Part shown: positions 52,437-64,000 of the stretch, piece after piece
Numbering within the stretch: the first letter of the stretch is position 1
Layout: each line of letters opens with the position of its first letter
Origin: Pseudocercospora fijiensis CIRAD86
Taxonomy: Eukaryota > Ascomycota > Dothideomycetes > Mycosphaerellales > Mycosphaerellaceae
Direction of reading: 5' to 3'
Assembly: GCF_000340215.1 (NCBI RefSeq)
Contig: NW_006921532.1
Coordinates: 10,825,764-10,889,763 of the forward strand
DNA length: 64,000 bases
Notes under the pieces: generated by a model
The model's input: the letters and a program-made list of their open reading frames with translations, nothing else
Databases searched by the model: none
Told to the model about the DNA's origin: nothing
Position numbers and translations under genes: made by a program

Positions 52437-52450
52437 GTTATGAGCCCGGA
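52437..52450 (+). other. Copia primer binding site (initiator tRNA-Met half-molecule type)
   Basis: GTTATGAGCCCGG directly follows the LTR. GTTATGAGCCC is complementary to the anticodon stem-loop of initiator tRNA-Met, the primer region used by Drosophila copia and yeast Ty5, rather than to the tRNA 3' end. Confidence 0.65.
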
Positions 52451-52699
52451 ACGCAAGTGAAGAAACAAGAAAGTTCGAGAAATTACCCGATCAGGCAACC
52501 CGCTTGCGCAAGGTTAAACCTTATCCGACGTCACTCCGCAAATCGAAGAAAGCGACTAACTTCGAACAATAATAAGATAACGGTTATTGCTCCGCTATAG
52601 ACGCCGGTCTATAGGCGAAAAGAACCGATTAATACGAATCAAACGATCTAAAAATATCAACGATACGACCGTTACGAGTCGAGAAATCTAACGATAAAG

Positions 52700-54322
52700 A
52701 TGTCTACTACCGAGACGACTATCGGCGCGGTAAAGGGAATTCCGCAACTTACTACCGAAAATTATACTATCTAGATCGATCTAATTCAAGACTATCTATC
52801 CGGATAAGGCCTTTAGAGGTATAGGTACGGTATACCGGAATCTATAAGCCAAGATACGGCTAAAGCAAGAGAGGCTAAAGAAGAAGACGCAAAAGCGGTT
52901 GCGTTTATTAAGTCTACGGCCGGGGATAAGCGTATACACCTCCTAGGACTACGTACGACTAAGGAGGTAATCGATAAGATAAAGGAAGTAAGCGAGGTAT
53001 CGACAAAGGAACGGGTTTCGACGCTACTCTCCCGTTTCTATTCCTTTAAAGCACTTAAGGATATCGATACTACGGCTTCAGCTCTTACGCAAATCCAATC
53101 CGAGATTAAGGCCGCGGATAAAGACGAAGTTCCCTCGGAGGCCTCTAAGAAGGCAGTCCTTATTTCGTCCTTAGGAGAAGAGTATTCGTCTACCGTATTC
53201 GCCTTAAAGGCGGCCGGTTTATCTACTCTTTCCTACGAGGAACTAGTTTAGCGACTACGGGACGTTGAATATACTATTACTACTTCTAAAGGCGACGAAG
53301 TAGTAGCCCGATATACTAAGGAAGCGGCGAAAGATAAGGCCGGTAACGGAAAGAAGGGCAATACGACTAATACGCCTAACAAAGCTAAAGGAAAGACGTG
53401 TTACTATTGCCAAAAGGTCGGGCACTTTAAACGGGACTGTAGGAAATATAAATGGGACTAAAAGAACGGAAAAGTCTAGGAAAATAAGGAGGAATCTAAG
53501 ATCGCGGCTTAGACGGCTATCGATTCTACGACTCGACTATCTAATAAAAGGGATTGGATCCTAGACTCCGGATGCACTAGACATATATCTAACGACAAGA
53601 ACTACTTTACGGACTATAAGGAAATAACCGGAAAAGTTACTCTAGCGAACGGTAAAACAATAAAGGTCGCGGGATCCGGTACAATCCTCGTCCGGTTTAA
53701 GGGAATTCCGACTACGATTCCGGACGTTATATACGTACCGGAGATCGGTTATAACCTGCTTTCGATAAGCCAACTCTCGGAACGAGGTATTACGACTCTA
53801 TTTACTAAAGAAGGGGCTATACTTCGAAGAGGAAACGAAGAACTAGCAAAAGGAGTACGCGTCGGAAGGTCCTACGTTCTAAAGGAATCCGAGTCTATCG
53901 GGACTTCGAGAATAGCTACTACTACGACTAAAGGTACTACGCTACTTTGGCACCGACGCCTAGGACATCCGGGAGACGAAAAACAACGAAACGTACATAA
54001 AGTACTACTAGGAGTCCCGGAGCTTTCGACGTTAAATAAGTCTTGCGAGACTTGTATTACTACGAAGTCCGATAGACGACAAAGTCGAGAAGAACCCGAA
54101 AAGGCAGACTATTGCCTAGATAGGGTATATATCGATTTTTGGGGTCCGTATAAGTATAGTACCTTAGGAGGAAACAGGTATATACTAACGATTATAGACG
54201 ACGCTACGAGACGGTTAGATATCCGTCTTACTCGCTATAGAAGCGACGTATACGAAGCCTTTAAGGCTTAGAAAAACGAGGCCGAACTCGAAACCGGGAG
54301 GAAACTAAAGGCCGTAAGAATC
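52700..54322 (+). pseudogene. Copia gag-pol, 5' part (gag, protease, start of integrase)
   Basis: The frame opens MSTTETTIGAVKGIPQLTTENYTI at 52700 and has TAG/TAA at expected Trp positions. Gag ends with an intact CCHC knuckle (CYYCQKVGHFKRDC, about 53.4 kb). The protease motif is WILDSGCTRHISND (about 53.56 kb). The integrase starts with LLWHRRLGHPGDEK and CETCITTKS, then DRVYIDFWGPYK and LTIIDDATR. The coding sequence breaks at 54322 in KAVRI. RIP damage is milder here than in the 22-40 kb island. Confidence 0.88.
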
Positions 54323-54511
54323 TGTAAGAAGGGTTATGTTAGCAGGTAGATAGGGTAGTAGTTAATTAGTGTAGTATTCGATAGAGATCTAAGAGGAGAG
54401 GGAGGAAGGCAGGCTAGTTGGCCTAACGCCAAGCGCTAAGCCCTGCCTAAGGCATTAGGACCCTAGCTTTACTCGGCCTAGTTATATACTAATTCCGTAT
54501 AGCCTCTAACA
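54323..54511 (-). repeat. Nested Gypsy LTR (3' in element orientation)
   Basis: 189 bp, same length as 61285-61473. Nearly all differences are TG-to-TA or CA-to-TA changes in the other copy. Confidence 0.92.
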
Positions 54512-55770
54512 TACGCTTCCCTTCTAAAGGCCGCGCCCTCGTGGCCTGTCTATGTCCTACGACCTCTATTGTCGCTGACTCAGCGAGTCTAATAAGCTGC
54601 TTAGCCCGCGCTAAATTAAACACTCAACTACCTAATTATGTAACTATATTAAACCTTACCTTCTAACACAATATCCAACTCTAACTACGCTATCCTTGCA
54701 TATAATAAAGTAAAGGGATATAAGGCTATAAGAATTGAGGGCTATCGACCAATTACAATACGAGCGCGCCTTCCCTACTATAATAGGTAGGCGTACGAGG
54801 TATTGTAGTACTGCCTCCGTTCTAAGTAATGTCGTTCCGAGTTCTCTACGTCTACTCTAAAAGACCTAGAAATGTCCGCTCCGAGGGTTTATCCGTTCCG
54901 AGGGTTGTTCTTGTTATTACGAGGACTATTATTTACTATCGTAGTTTCACTAGCCTAAATTGGTTAGGTTTAGCAGCCTTTAAGTATTAACTAATTATAT
55001 CTTTTTAAAAAACTTAGTTCTTCTAGTTTCTATAGGTAAAGGCTATTATAAGTATAGTAGTAGAGGTTCGCCTCGCTTAAAGGGTTAGATAGATCGAGGA
55101 GTAACCTATTGTCCGCAAGATCGACCCCGGCTAGCTTAGCTCCGTAGTTTTGCCCTTAGTTAGTCTATTAGTCGCTCAATCTTTTAGGCGGCTTAAAGTT
55201 TTAACTTAGCCTTAAAGTTTTAATCAAACCTTTGATAGGTTTAATCTTTTAACTTAGTTAGTGCAGTACTTTAGGCTCGTAGTGCAGGTAAGGTTAATAA
55301 TAGTAGCGAGTAGATAATATTAATAACGGCGGCGCTAGTCGTCTTAGCGCCAACTTTACCTTACTTCCAATTTCCTTCTTTAACTAATAACAACTCGGTA
55401 ATACCGTTACTAACATAGCTGTGCCCTTCCTTTCTTAAATAGCAATACACTCCGCAATACTATTACTAATATAGCCGCGCCGGCCGCCGGCGCACTGCTA
55501 GCTCGTAGCGCGACACTATCGTCTTCGATAGGATAAAGAAATAAGAGGGGGACCTAATACTAGGAGAAGGCCCTATAGGGCGTATTAGTAAAGAGGTAGA
55601 GCCCTTAAAAGAGCATGCGATTGGTTAACGCGTTATAGCGCGCTTATTAACACTCGGTGCGCGTTTACTATAGTAGTATAGTCTTATTATCCTAGTTTAC
55701 CGGCCCCTAATTAGTTAGCTAATAGCACCCTAGGGGTAGTATTGTTCCTAAGCCTTAGTAATATTACGAG
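54512..55770 (-). other. Long non-coding 3' region of the nested Gypsy element
   Basis: About 1.26 kb lie between the chromodomain end and the 3' LTR and contain no protein-like frame. Two close copies of a CCGAGGGTT motif occur near 54890-54906. This is unusually long for a Gypsy 3' UTR and could include a degraded insertion. Confidence 0.5.
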
Positions 55771-55779
55771 CTTTTAGCC

Positions 55780-58700
55780 TTCTTCTTATTCTTTACGCTA
55801 GTCTAATACTCGTTCAATAACTTAGCTATATCCTTAAAGGAATCTTTAGCCTCCTACGAGTCTTATTTAGGTAAATAGCCTTGCTACCTTAATAGGTATT
55901 CCTTCTTGCCCTACCTAGTTCGGTGCTTTAGGATGCGTTCTATAGACTATAGCTCTTCACCGTCGGCTAGTATCTCTTTATGTTTAGCAGGGGCTTCTTT
56001 ATTAGAATCTCCGCGGTAGTAGTATAGCTTAAGGAGGGAGATGTAGAAGGTATTATAGATAGTATAGTATAGTGGGAGCTATAACTAATAGGCCTAGCTA
56101 TTGCCCTTCGGTTCTCGGATTCGGAATAGGCTAATATACCTTAGTGCAAGCTTAGGCCTTGTTTTGCTATTAGGTAATAGGTGTTTGCGGATACGGAGGT
56201 TCTTAGTGCTTAGCATAACTATATCGCCTTGCTTGAAAGTTATTAGCGTATAGTGTTTGTTATAGTAGGCCTTCTAATATGCCTAGGCCTTTGCTAGTTT
56301 GTTAGCTAACTTAGCGTAAATCTCTCGCATCTTTTGAACCCTCTTAATAGCCGCTAGCGTCTTAGGTGTTAGTACTTAACGCGCTTCCCTTTCCTTACGC
56401 TCGGCCTCGAGCGAGGTAAATAGATCTTATAGTAAGGCGGCGTTCTGGCCTATTATAGCTATATATAGCGAGACCTTTGTTAATAAGTGCACACTATTGT
56501 TGTATACGAATTTAGCTAGTTATAGGAGGTTAACCTAGTTATTAGGGTTCTTATTAATGTAGCTGCGTAGGTACTGCTACAGGGTAGCATTTTGCCTCTC
56601 GGTCTAACTATCTGTTTGTAGATAGAATACTATAGACAGGCGATGCTTAAGTCTTAGCTATAGGCAAATCTTACTCTAATAGTAAGATATAAATGTCGAG
56701 CCTCGGTTAGAGACTATCCCCTTAGGGGTTCCCTAATAGCTATAGAAGATGTTATTCTATAGTGATTTAGCTAAGTTAATAGCTGTCTAATCCTTCCTAG
56801 TAGGGATATAACGAGCGCCCTTAGTGAATCGGTCTACGACAACTAGGATAGCATTATATACATCCTTACTGCCCCTACGCTTAGTAGGCAGGAGGCCTAT
56901 AATAAAATCTATTATAAGCTTAGTAAATGGCTTCTTTAGAATAGGAAGTAAAGACAACTCGCTAAATAGTAAGTGCTTTAGTGCTTTAACTCGTTAACAT
57001 ACGGTATACGTATTTACGTAGTCCTTTATGTCCCGCTTACTATTTAGCTAGTAGTATGTACGCGATAGTAACTCGTACGACCTCTCTATACTATAGTAAC
57101 CGGCAAGCTTACTATTATAGTGTCGCTTGAGAAGCTCTTGTCGGATCGAATGTTCGGTAGGGACATAGAGCCTGCCCTTATAGCGCAAATAGCTATTAGC
57201 ATTAATCGACCAATTCTTGCTAGATCTAGTCTTACGGCCACTTCTAAGCTAATCTATACGAGCCGTAGTAAAGGCGTCCCTCTACTAAGCACGTAATAGC
57301 TTATCTATAAATGCTCGGCTATTACCGTCTGCAAGTTCGCTTAATAGTACCCTCGCTGTCTTGCGTAGTACGTACTATATACATCTAGTAGCACTAGCAG
57401 CCGGATTAACTACATTAGTGCTATCGCTATTACTATATATAGCGATATCGACTAGGGAGTTATTATAACTTCTCCTATCTGTGTCCTTAATACGCACTAT
57501 TAATATAGTAAGAGCATTAATATGCTTTAAGCCGTTGCGGAGTCCGGTAAGCCGCTTATCCTACGCCTACCTTACTATAAGGTCTATAGCAATCTTGTAC
57601 TATAGGGTTAGGAACAACGAATTAATGGATTGGGTTTCGCCGTCGTAATTAGGTCGCCTCGATAGGCTATTAGTAGGGTTGCTTACGCCTAGCCGATATA
57701 ATATATTAAAATCAAACCTAGCGAGGTAGACGGCCTATCTAGCCTATCGACCTATAACCCTAGTAACCTTCGTAATTCTACGGAGGTTGTTATAGTCCGT
57801 ATAGACCTAAATAGTATACTAGGCACTATCGAGATAGTAGCGCTAGTACTTAAAGGCCTTAACAATAGCTAAGAGCTCTTGCTCGTAGGTCTCGTAGCGA
57901 CGTTCTATATTAATTATCTTCCTTAAGAAGAAGGCAATCGGGTGCTAATAATAGTCTTTATTAGACTGCTAAGACATAATAGCTAAAACAGCAAACTACG
58001 AAGCGTCAGTCTTAATGCGAATTAGTTTACTTAGTACGAAATAGTGTAGTAAGGGGACTTTAGTAAAGCGTTGCTTTAGACCGTTAAAAGCGGCTTGTGC
58101 TCTATTAGTCTATTTGAACTCTCTAGATAGGTTGGCCTTGGTTTTAGTGAGTTTAGTTAGGGGCATTATATACCGTAAATAGCCCTTAATAAAGCGACGA
58201 TAGAAATTAGCGAAGCCGAGGAATAACTGTAGCTCCTTAATTGACGTAGGAATAGGCTATTTAGTAATAGTTTTAATCCGATTAGGATTAGCCTTAATAC
58301 CCTTAGTTAATACGAGGAAGCTAAGGAAGGACACCTCCTTAGTAGCAAAGGTGCATTTAGAAGGCTTACAATACAGGCTATAGGCCTGTAGGCGGTCGAG
58401 GACCTTTCGTACTACGGCCTAGTATTCTGTAATGTTAGGTAAGTGTATATAAACTAGGATGTTATCTAGGTAAACTATATAGAGGTGATCTAATAGGCCT
58501 AATAGGGCCCGATTAATATAGGACTAGAATATAGTAGGGGCATTAGCTAGCCTAAATAGCATAACTAAGTACTTAAAATAGCTATAGCGAGTGCGAAAGG
58601 CTATCTTCTATTCATCGCCCTTACGAATACGGATGCGGTAATAGGCGTCCTTAATGTCTAATATAGTATAGTAGTAGGTACTAGAAAGGCGATCGAGGGT

Positions 58701-61027
58701 CTTATTAATAAGAGGAAGTGGATAGCGATCTTTAATAGTAATAGCATTAAGCCTACGATAATCGATATAGAGACGCAGGCTACTATCCTTCTTTAGTACG
58801 AATAGGATAGGGGCACTAGCAGGGCTATTACTATATCGAATGCGACTATTAGCTAGGTTTTCCTCTAGGTACTTACGCAATATAGCAAGCTCTCGTTTAC
58901 TAAGGTTGTAGAGGGGACTAAAAGGAACCTCTTTGCCCTCTATAATATTAATCTTATAATCCGTCTCTTTAAATATAGGCAACGTCGATGCTAGGTAGTG
59001 TTTAAATACATCAATATAGGTCTCTCTAATAGGCTCTAGTATGCGAGCAAGCTAATTAGGATTATTAGGGGGCGCAGGTTTATCGTTATTACTACCGAGT
59101 AGATCGGCAGTCGGATTAGCTAAGGCGGGGGTTAGGTTGCTAATAAACAGGACCCTAATATTATTAGGACACTCGCTAATATCGATGTGTTTAATGTCCT
59201 CTCTCCTAGCGATTCCAAATCGCTACTATTAAAGGCCTAGGTCTATAACTATAGCGTAGTACTTAAGAACAGGGTTGCCGATAACAATATCGGAGAGGAG
59301 GCTGTCTATCTCTACCGTATAGGTAGTAAAGTCTAGTAGGCGTTTATTTCCGAGGTCGTCCTTTAGAACTATAGGAACATAGTAGGCCCTATAGGTTAAG
59401 TGCCGAGCGTTATTAAACTAAGCAAGGGTTAGCATATTAGTTCTAGGCAATTGTCGGAGGTCTAATTGCTTAGCTAGGCGATGGCTAATAAGGGCACTAA
59501 CCGAATTTCCTAGATCTAGCATAACCTTAGTCTTATAGTTGTCTCTATATGTGTCCTATATAAGATAGGTGCGTATAATAGCTAGTACAATGTCGATGGT
59601 TTTACGCCGTACGAGGCTAATAGTTAGTGCGGCGCTTATTCTTTTTTCGACTAATAGGAAGGACCGACAGGGGTAGCATTAGCGGCTGAAAGGTGCTTCC
59701 GGTGCTTAGCGGTAGCACGGTCGATTCGGGCCTAGTCCTTAGGTTTGTCGCACTAGCCTAGGAGATAGCTAGTGCTATTATAGTTGAAGCACTTCAACCC
59801 GGTTAGGGGATTGCTATAGCCGTTATTGCTGCTATTATTAGTTAAGCGATTAGTACTATAGGGATACGAGCCCCTTCTACGGCCCCTATTATAGCCTCCT
59901 CTATATAGCCGTCGGCTACGGCCTCTTCTACGGTCGTTACTGTTCCTATTGTTAGTATTGTTATATTAAGTAGAACCTTAGTTTCCTCCGCGGGCACTAC
60001 GGTTACCGCGATTAGTACTAGCTAGTCGGATCCTCGATTCTAGTCTCTATTAGAGTTAAATAGCTCGTTTAGCCGTTTCTACTTCGACTATAAATTAAAT
60101 GTATATTAGGTTAGCCTATTTAAACACACGGCGGCGGTCTAATTTAAGGACTAGTTCCTATCTCAGTTTAGGTCGTATCTTAGATATCTAGATAGAGTCG
60201 GTTTTAGGTAGCAAATCGTCCTTAAGAGTCTTTAGATAGGCCTCGAAGGATCGAGAGGTTTAGTCGGCCTTTTGTTTAGTACGTAGGTATTAGTCTTAGG
60301 CGTACTACTAGCGTAATATAGGGTTACTAAGGGTGTTTGGTGTAATAGTCTTATAGTCTTGCTGTTAAATAGCGGTCTAATTATTAAGAGAGTTAAAATA
60401 GTTATCCTAGGTGCGTTTTAGGTCGCTATTAATGTATTGTATAGCGTAGACGACTAATGAATAGTCATCTAGCAGGGCCCTTAGTGCATTCCGCTAGTTC
60501 AATTTACAATTGCGTATGTGATTATTGTACTACTTGCGGCTAGAGCTATTAAACACGGTACAATCCTTAAGTTTAGCATCCTTCTTCTAGACTAGGACTA
60601 ATAGTAAGGAAGGCCCTACTGTCGGCTTAGTGTTAGTTATTAGGGCCTCCTAAAGGCGGCGGATTTTGAGGAGGTTCTCCTTTAGCTATTGTTCTTAGCG
60701 TAGAGCAGCGAGCCTATTCTAGGTAGCTTCTTAGAGTCTCGCTACTAGCTAGGGGCTAAAGGCTAGTTAGCTATATCGTCGATTAACAATATTGTTAAGA
60801 ATGTCGTTAACAGGCAATTCTAGATTATCGCCTAGAACTATAGGTTCTTCGGTAGGCCTAGTAGCAGGCTCTTTAGTAGGAGGCACTTTAGTAGGTACTT
60901 TAGTAGGCACTTTAGTAGGCACTTTAGCAGGTACTATACTACTAGCGTTGTCGTTGCTAGCGCTGCTAGCGGCAGCACGGTTGTTGTTGCTTCGTAATAA
61001 ACCTGCTATTATAATAAGGGGTAACAC
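55780..61027 (-). pseudogene. RIP-damaged gag-pol of the nested Gypsy element
   Basis: On the minus strand a gag-like start (MLPLIIIAGLLRSNNNRAAA with PTKVPTKVP repeats) lies at 61027. A CCHC knuckle with Tyr substitutions (CFNYNSTSYLLG) follows near 59.78 kb. An open RT segment at 58982-58608 contains [29 protein letters not shown] and [15 protein letters not shown]. RNase H and integrase lie around 58.1-56.4 kb. A chromodomain (ERILKHRTR, KKEYLLR, GYLPK, DSFKDIAKLLNEY) lies near 55.95-55.8 kb. Domain order and chromodomain place it among chromoviruses. Many stop codons make it inactive. Confidence 0.85.
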
Positions 61028-61284
61028 TAATAATGTATTATAGGCCCCTAAAATGCTAATATAGCGGAATTAGTAGGTATCGGTCTAGTATGCTTGACTT
61101 AGTGTAATAGGCCGTATAGAAGGCCTTGCTTAATAATTAGTACGGTTGTTTCGATAGAAGGGTACGTATAGGTCTCGTTCTTCGGGCGTAATATAGTCAA
61201 ATCGATAGTTCTCGTAGCTATACCGCTAAAAGCTTAAAATAAGGACTATCTAGCTACTACCCTTAAAGGGTAGATCGAATACTA

Positions 61285-61473
61285 TATAAGAAGGGTTATA
61301 TTAGCAGGTAGATAGGGTAGTAGTTAATTAGTATAGTATTCGATAGAGATCTAAGAGGAGAGGGAGGAAGGCAGGCTAGTTAGCCTAACGCTAAGCGCTA
61401 AGCCCTACCTAAGGCATTAGGACCCTAGCTTCACTCGGCCTAGTTATATACTAATTCCGTATAGCCTCTAATA
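61285..61473 (-). repeat. Nested Gypsy LTR (5' in element orientation)
   Basis: 189 bp partner of 54323-54511, carrying most of the RIP-type substitutions. It is followed by the TSD GAATC at 61474-61478. Confidence 0.92.
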
Positions 61474-61478
61474 GAATC

Positions 61479-63935
61479 GACAACGCTCCGGAGCTTATTA
61501 AAGCTCTTAAGGCCTATCCGGGACTACGAATCGAAACAACGACGCCCTATACTCCGGAACAAAACGGAGTAGTAGAGAGACAAAACCGTACTATTATAAC
61601 TAAGGTACGGGCAGCTTTAGAAGGGTCCGGATTACCTAAACGATTTTAGGGCGAAGCGGCCTATACGGTTACCTATTTATATAATAGGCTACCTATTAAA
61701 GGAAAAGATATAACTCCCGAGGAGCTCTATACCGGAAGAAAGCCTAGCGGAGAACACTTACGGGTATTCGGCTGCCTAGCCTATCCGTTTATTCCTAAAG
61801 AGAAAAGGAAAGACAAGCTAGAAAAGACGGCATTCCCTAGAATCTTCGTCGGATATACGAAGTCTACGAAACAGTATAGGATTTATAATCCTAAGACGGA
61901 CGCTATCGGGATCTATACTAGCGTTAAATTCGACGAATCGACTAAGGGAAGTAGCCTACTATCCGGAGAAGAGCTACCTACCCTACGGCCTATTACGGAC
62001 AACGACGACGGAGATATCGATATCCTAGATAAAGGAGAGTCTCGAGAAGTAGAGGAAGTAGAGGGAGACTCCGAAGCCGAAGATAATACTACGAAACCGT
62101 AAGACGAAGAAGACGGTTTAAATAAAAACGACGACGAAAGGTCTACTACTCCTACGGCTTCTACTACTACGGATTTAAACGAAGGAGAACTACGAAGGTC
62201 TACGAGGGTCCCTAAAGCACCTAAGAGACTAAGGGACGAAATAGGGCTAGCAGCTCTAAAAGTCGACTATCGAAAGGCTTTCGAAATACCTACCTCCGAG
62301 ACCTATACGGAGGCTATTACCGGCCCTTACTCCCGATAGTAGAAAGACGCTATTAAAGAACACATCGAGTCCTTAACGGCTAACAATACCTACGAGATTG
62401 TCGACTATTCTAAGCCAAAGGACGGAAAAGGGCAAACAAACGTTATTACTCCGAAATGGGTTTTTAAAGTAAAAATACTACCGAACGGACAAATCGATAA
62501 ATTTAAGGCGAGATTAGTAGGAAAGGGCTTTACGCAACGCTACGGAATCGATTACTTTAAGACGTTTTCTCCGGTAATACGTCTCGAAAGCCTACGCCTT
62601 CTCCTAGCTATCGCCGCTAGTAAAGGACTTGCTATATTCCAAATAGACGTAGTAAGTGCCTACTTACTAGGAGAACTAACGGAGGAAGTCTACCTAGCTA
62701 TCCCGGAAGGCCTAGATGTTCCCGGAACTAATAAAGTACTTAAACTCCTAAAAGGAGTACCGGGACTAAAACAATCCGGACGAGTTTGGAATAAGACTAT
62801 TACGGCCTTCTTTGAAGAATACGACCTCTACGCTATACCCGCGGATCAATCGGTCTTCGTTAATAGCGACTATACGCTAATAGTCGCGTTGTACGTCGAC
62901 GATTTTATTATACTAGCGAAGACAGAGGCGGAGGTTAAACCGCTAAAGGACGGGCTTATACAGAGGTTCGAAATGAAGGATCTAGGTCCCGCTAAGTTTA
63001 TACTAGGCGTACGAATCGAGAGAGAGGCCGACGGATCTATACTACTAGATTAAAGGCACTATATCGAAAATACGCTTAGAGAAGAGGGCTTAGATCTAGA
63101 CGAAACCTTCCGAGTATCGACTCCGGCAAACGGATATACGAATTTACTACCTATAACAAAGGACGAGGAGGTAGTAGACGTCCGGAGATACTAACGACTT
63201 ATCGGAAAACTAAATTAGACCGTACGAGCTACGAGGCCGGATATATCTTTTCTAACGCAGAGACTAAGCCAATCTACGGTAAATCCGGCTAGGAGACACT
63301 ACGACGGAGGTATCTACGGCCTTAGATACCTAGGGAACACTCGGGACTACTATATAAAGTATAGTCCTATCCCGAAGAACGAAAACAATACGAGTACTCT
63401 AGTTACTCGTCTACCGGTTATCTATACCGATTCGGATTACGCGGCGGACTCAACTAGGAAGTCAACGATGGGATATATATCCCTACTAGCCGGAGGACCT
63501 ATATCTTGGTCTACTAAACTATAAAGGTCCGTAATAACTAGTACTACGGAAGCCGAATACTTAGCGCTATCCTACGCCGTAAAAGAAGCTATTTAGATCC
63601 GAAATTTCCTCGAGCAAGTCGGATACCTTACGGAAGACGACTATAAAGAACCTACGATTATCTACGGGGACAATAAGGCGGCTATCGCTTTAGTACGAAA
63701 TCCGGAATTTTATTCTAGAACGAAACATATCGACGTAGCAGCACATTACGTACGGGAACTAGTCGAGGATAAGCTAGTCGATATAAAGTATATTCCGACA
63801 AAGGACTAACTCGCGGACTTCCTTACTAAGCCCCTAATAAAAGGGAAGTTCGAAGAAAACGTAAAAAGAGTCCTAGGGACAATAAAAACGATTAAGAAGG
63901 ATTAGGACTTAGCTATTTAGTTTACGGCTAAATAG
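61479..63935 (+). pseudogene. Copia pol, 3' part (integrase, RT, RNase H)
   Basis: The frame resumes with DNAPELIKALKAYPG and the integrase motif TPYTPEQNGVVERQNRT, then a Ser/Asp/Glu-rich linker. Reverse transcriptase shows PKWVFKVKILPNGQIDKFKA, FQIDVVSAYLLGEL and the YVDDFIILAK catalytic box. RNase H shows TTEAEYLALSYAVKEAI and the terminal KHIDVAAHYVREL...LADFLTKPL. Several TAG/TAA codons interrupt it. The classification as Copia (integrase before RT) is secure. Confidence 0.88.
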
Positions 63936-63937
63936 CT

Positions 63938-63949
63938 AAGTAGAGGGAG
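63938..63949 (+). other. Copia polypurine tract
   Basis: The purine-rich AAGTAGAGGGAG directly precedes the 3' LTR start at 63950, as expected for plus-strand priming. Confidence 0.65.
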
Positions 63950-64000
63950 TGTTAGAATACTCGGGAATGTACGAGTCTAGTTAGATTTATAAGTAAGAGA
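63950..64000 (+). repeat. Copia 3' LTR, truncated by the window end
   Basis: The first 51 bp match the 5' LTR apart from a few RIP-type changes. The remaining part should extend about 138 bp beyond the window. Confidence 0.88.

Larger units (their letters stand above)
54318..61478 (-). mobile_element. Complete chromodomain Gypsy element nested in the Copia
   Basis: The 189-bp LTRs 54323-54511 and 61285-61473 flank the element, with target duplication GAATC at 54318-54322 and 61474-61478. The left LTR retains TGTAAG...CTAACA ends while the right reads TATAAG...CTAATA, consistent with RIP. A purine tract next to the left LTR on the minus strand (AAGGGAAGCGTA) and the coding frames show minus orientation. 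Excising it with one GAATC copy restores the Copia integrase frame (KAVRIDNAPELIKAL). Confidence 0.93.
52248..64000 (+). mobile_element. Copia LTR retrotransposon, RIPed, split by a nested Gypsy element; right end beyond the window
   Basis: The 5' LTR (52248-52436) starts TGTTAGAATACTCGGGAATG, and the same sequence begins again at 63950 next to a purine tract, so the 3' LTR is cut by the window end. After the LTR comes a primer binding site matching the anticodon region of initiator tRNA-Met. Gag with a CCHC knuckle, protease, integrase, RT and RNase H follow in Copia order. The 7.15-kb Gypsy element at 54323-61473 interrupts the integrase. Without it and its GAATC duplication the Copia is about 4.5 kb internal, a normal size. 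Frames have TAG/TAA at former Trp/Gln codons. Confidence 0.92.

Noticed and set aside
58608..58982. Stand-alone RT-domain gene
   Set aside because: It is a stop-free stretch inside the nested Gypsy pol; the frame continues on both sides with RIP stops.
60792..61043. Plus-strand frame with repeated GTLVGTLVG
   Set aside because: It is antisense to the PTKVPTKVP repeat of the nested Gypsy gag.

Overview
The window looks like a filamentous ascomycete (Pezizomycotina, probably a Dothideomycete; the class is an inference). The genes have short GT-AG introns of about 49-60 nt with CTRAY branch points. The encoded set is typically fungal: Fab1, Sde2, eS10, dynactin p62 and a NACHT-ankyrin STAND protein. 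The repeats carry the signature of repeat-induced point mutation (RIP): Gln and Trp codons have become TAG/TAA, CpA/TpG is depleted and TpA is enriched.

Layout. (1) 1-19.4 kb is an ordinary gene-dense block: FAB1 lipid kinase (+), an unknown spliced gene (-), a Cys-rich small protein (+), SDE2 (-) divergent from RPS10 (+), a Zn amidohydrolase (+), a GNAT acetyltransferase (-), a medium-chain reductase (-), dynactin p62 (-) and an atypical SDR/epimerase (+). (2) 19.4-22 kb is gene-poor and holds one small secreted-protein candidate. (3) About 22.0-40.4 kb is a heavily RIPed island. It holds a RecQ-like DEAH helicase ORF (+), a DUF6589-like ORF (-) and a third ORF (+). A complete chromodomain Gypsy element (692-bp LTRs, TSD CGTCG) is inserted in the third ORF. 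(4) 40.4-51.1 kb is a second gene block: an Arg/Asp-rich protein, an 880-aa unknown protein, a 530-aa coiled-coil protein and a NACHT-ankyrin STAND protein with an amyloid-motif-like N-terminus. (5) 51.2-52.1 kb (-) is a six-exon gene for a small secreted precursor. (6) 52.25 kb to the window end is a Copia element, split by a second complete chromodomain Gypsy element (189-bp LTRs, TSD GAATC).

The most interesting locus is 51233-52095 (-). It encodes a signal peptide followed by four Lys-Arg-bounded copies of a peptide of the type DPYFYGRTWTPPEN plus an acidic tail. Each copy is specified by its own exon, with phase-1 introns throughout. This is the layout of Kex2-processed repeat precursors, including fungal dikaritin-type RiPP precursors, and no such gene is expected from the neighbouring loci. 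It lies between a STAND gene and a Copia LTR that begins about 150 bp upstream of its start codon. Other notable points are the RPS10 start codon split by an intron, and an in-frame 38-codon Trp-containing extension after the RPS10 TAG stop.

All gene models were derived by eye from reading frames and splice consensus. Homology statements rest on recognised motifs, not on database searches.
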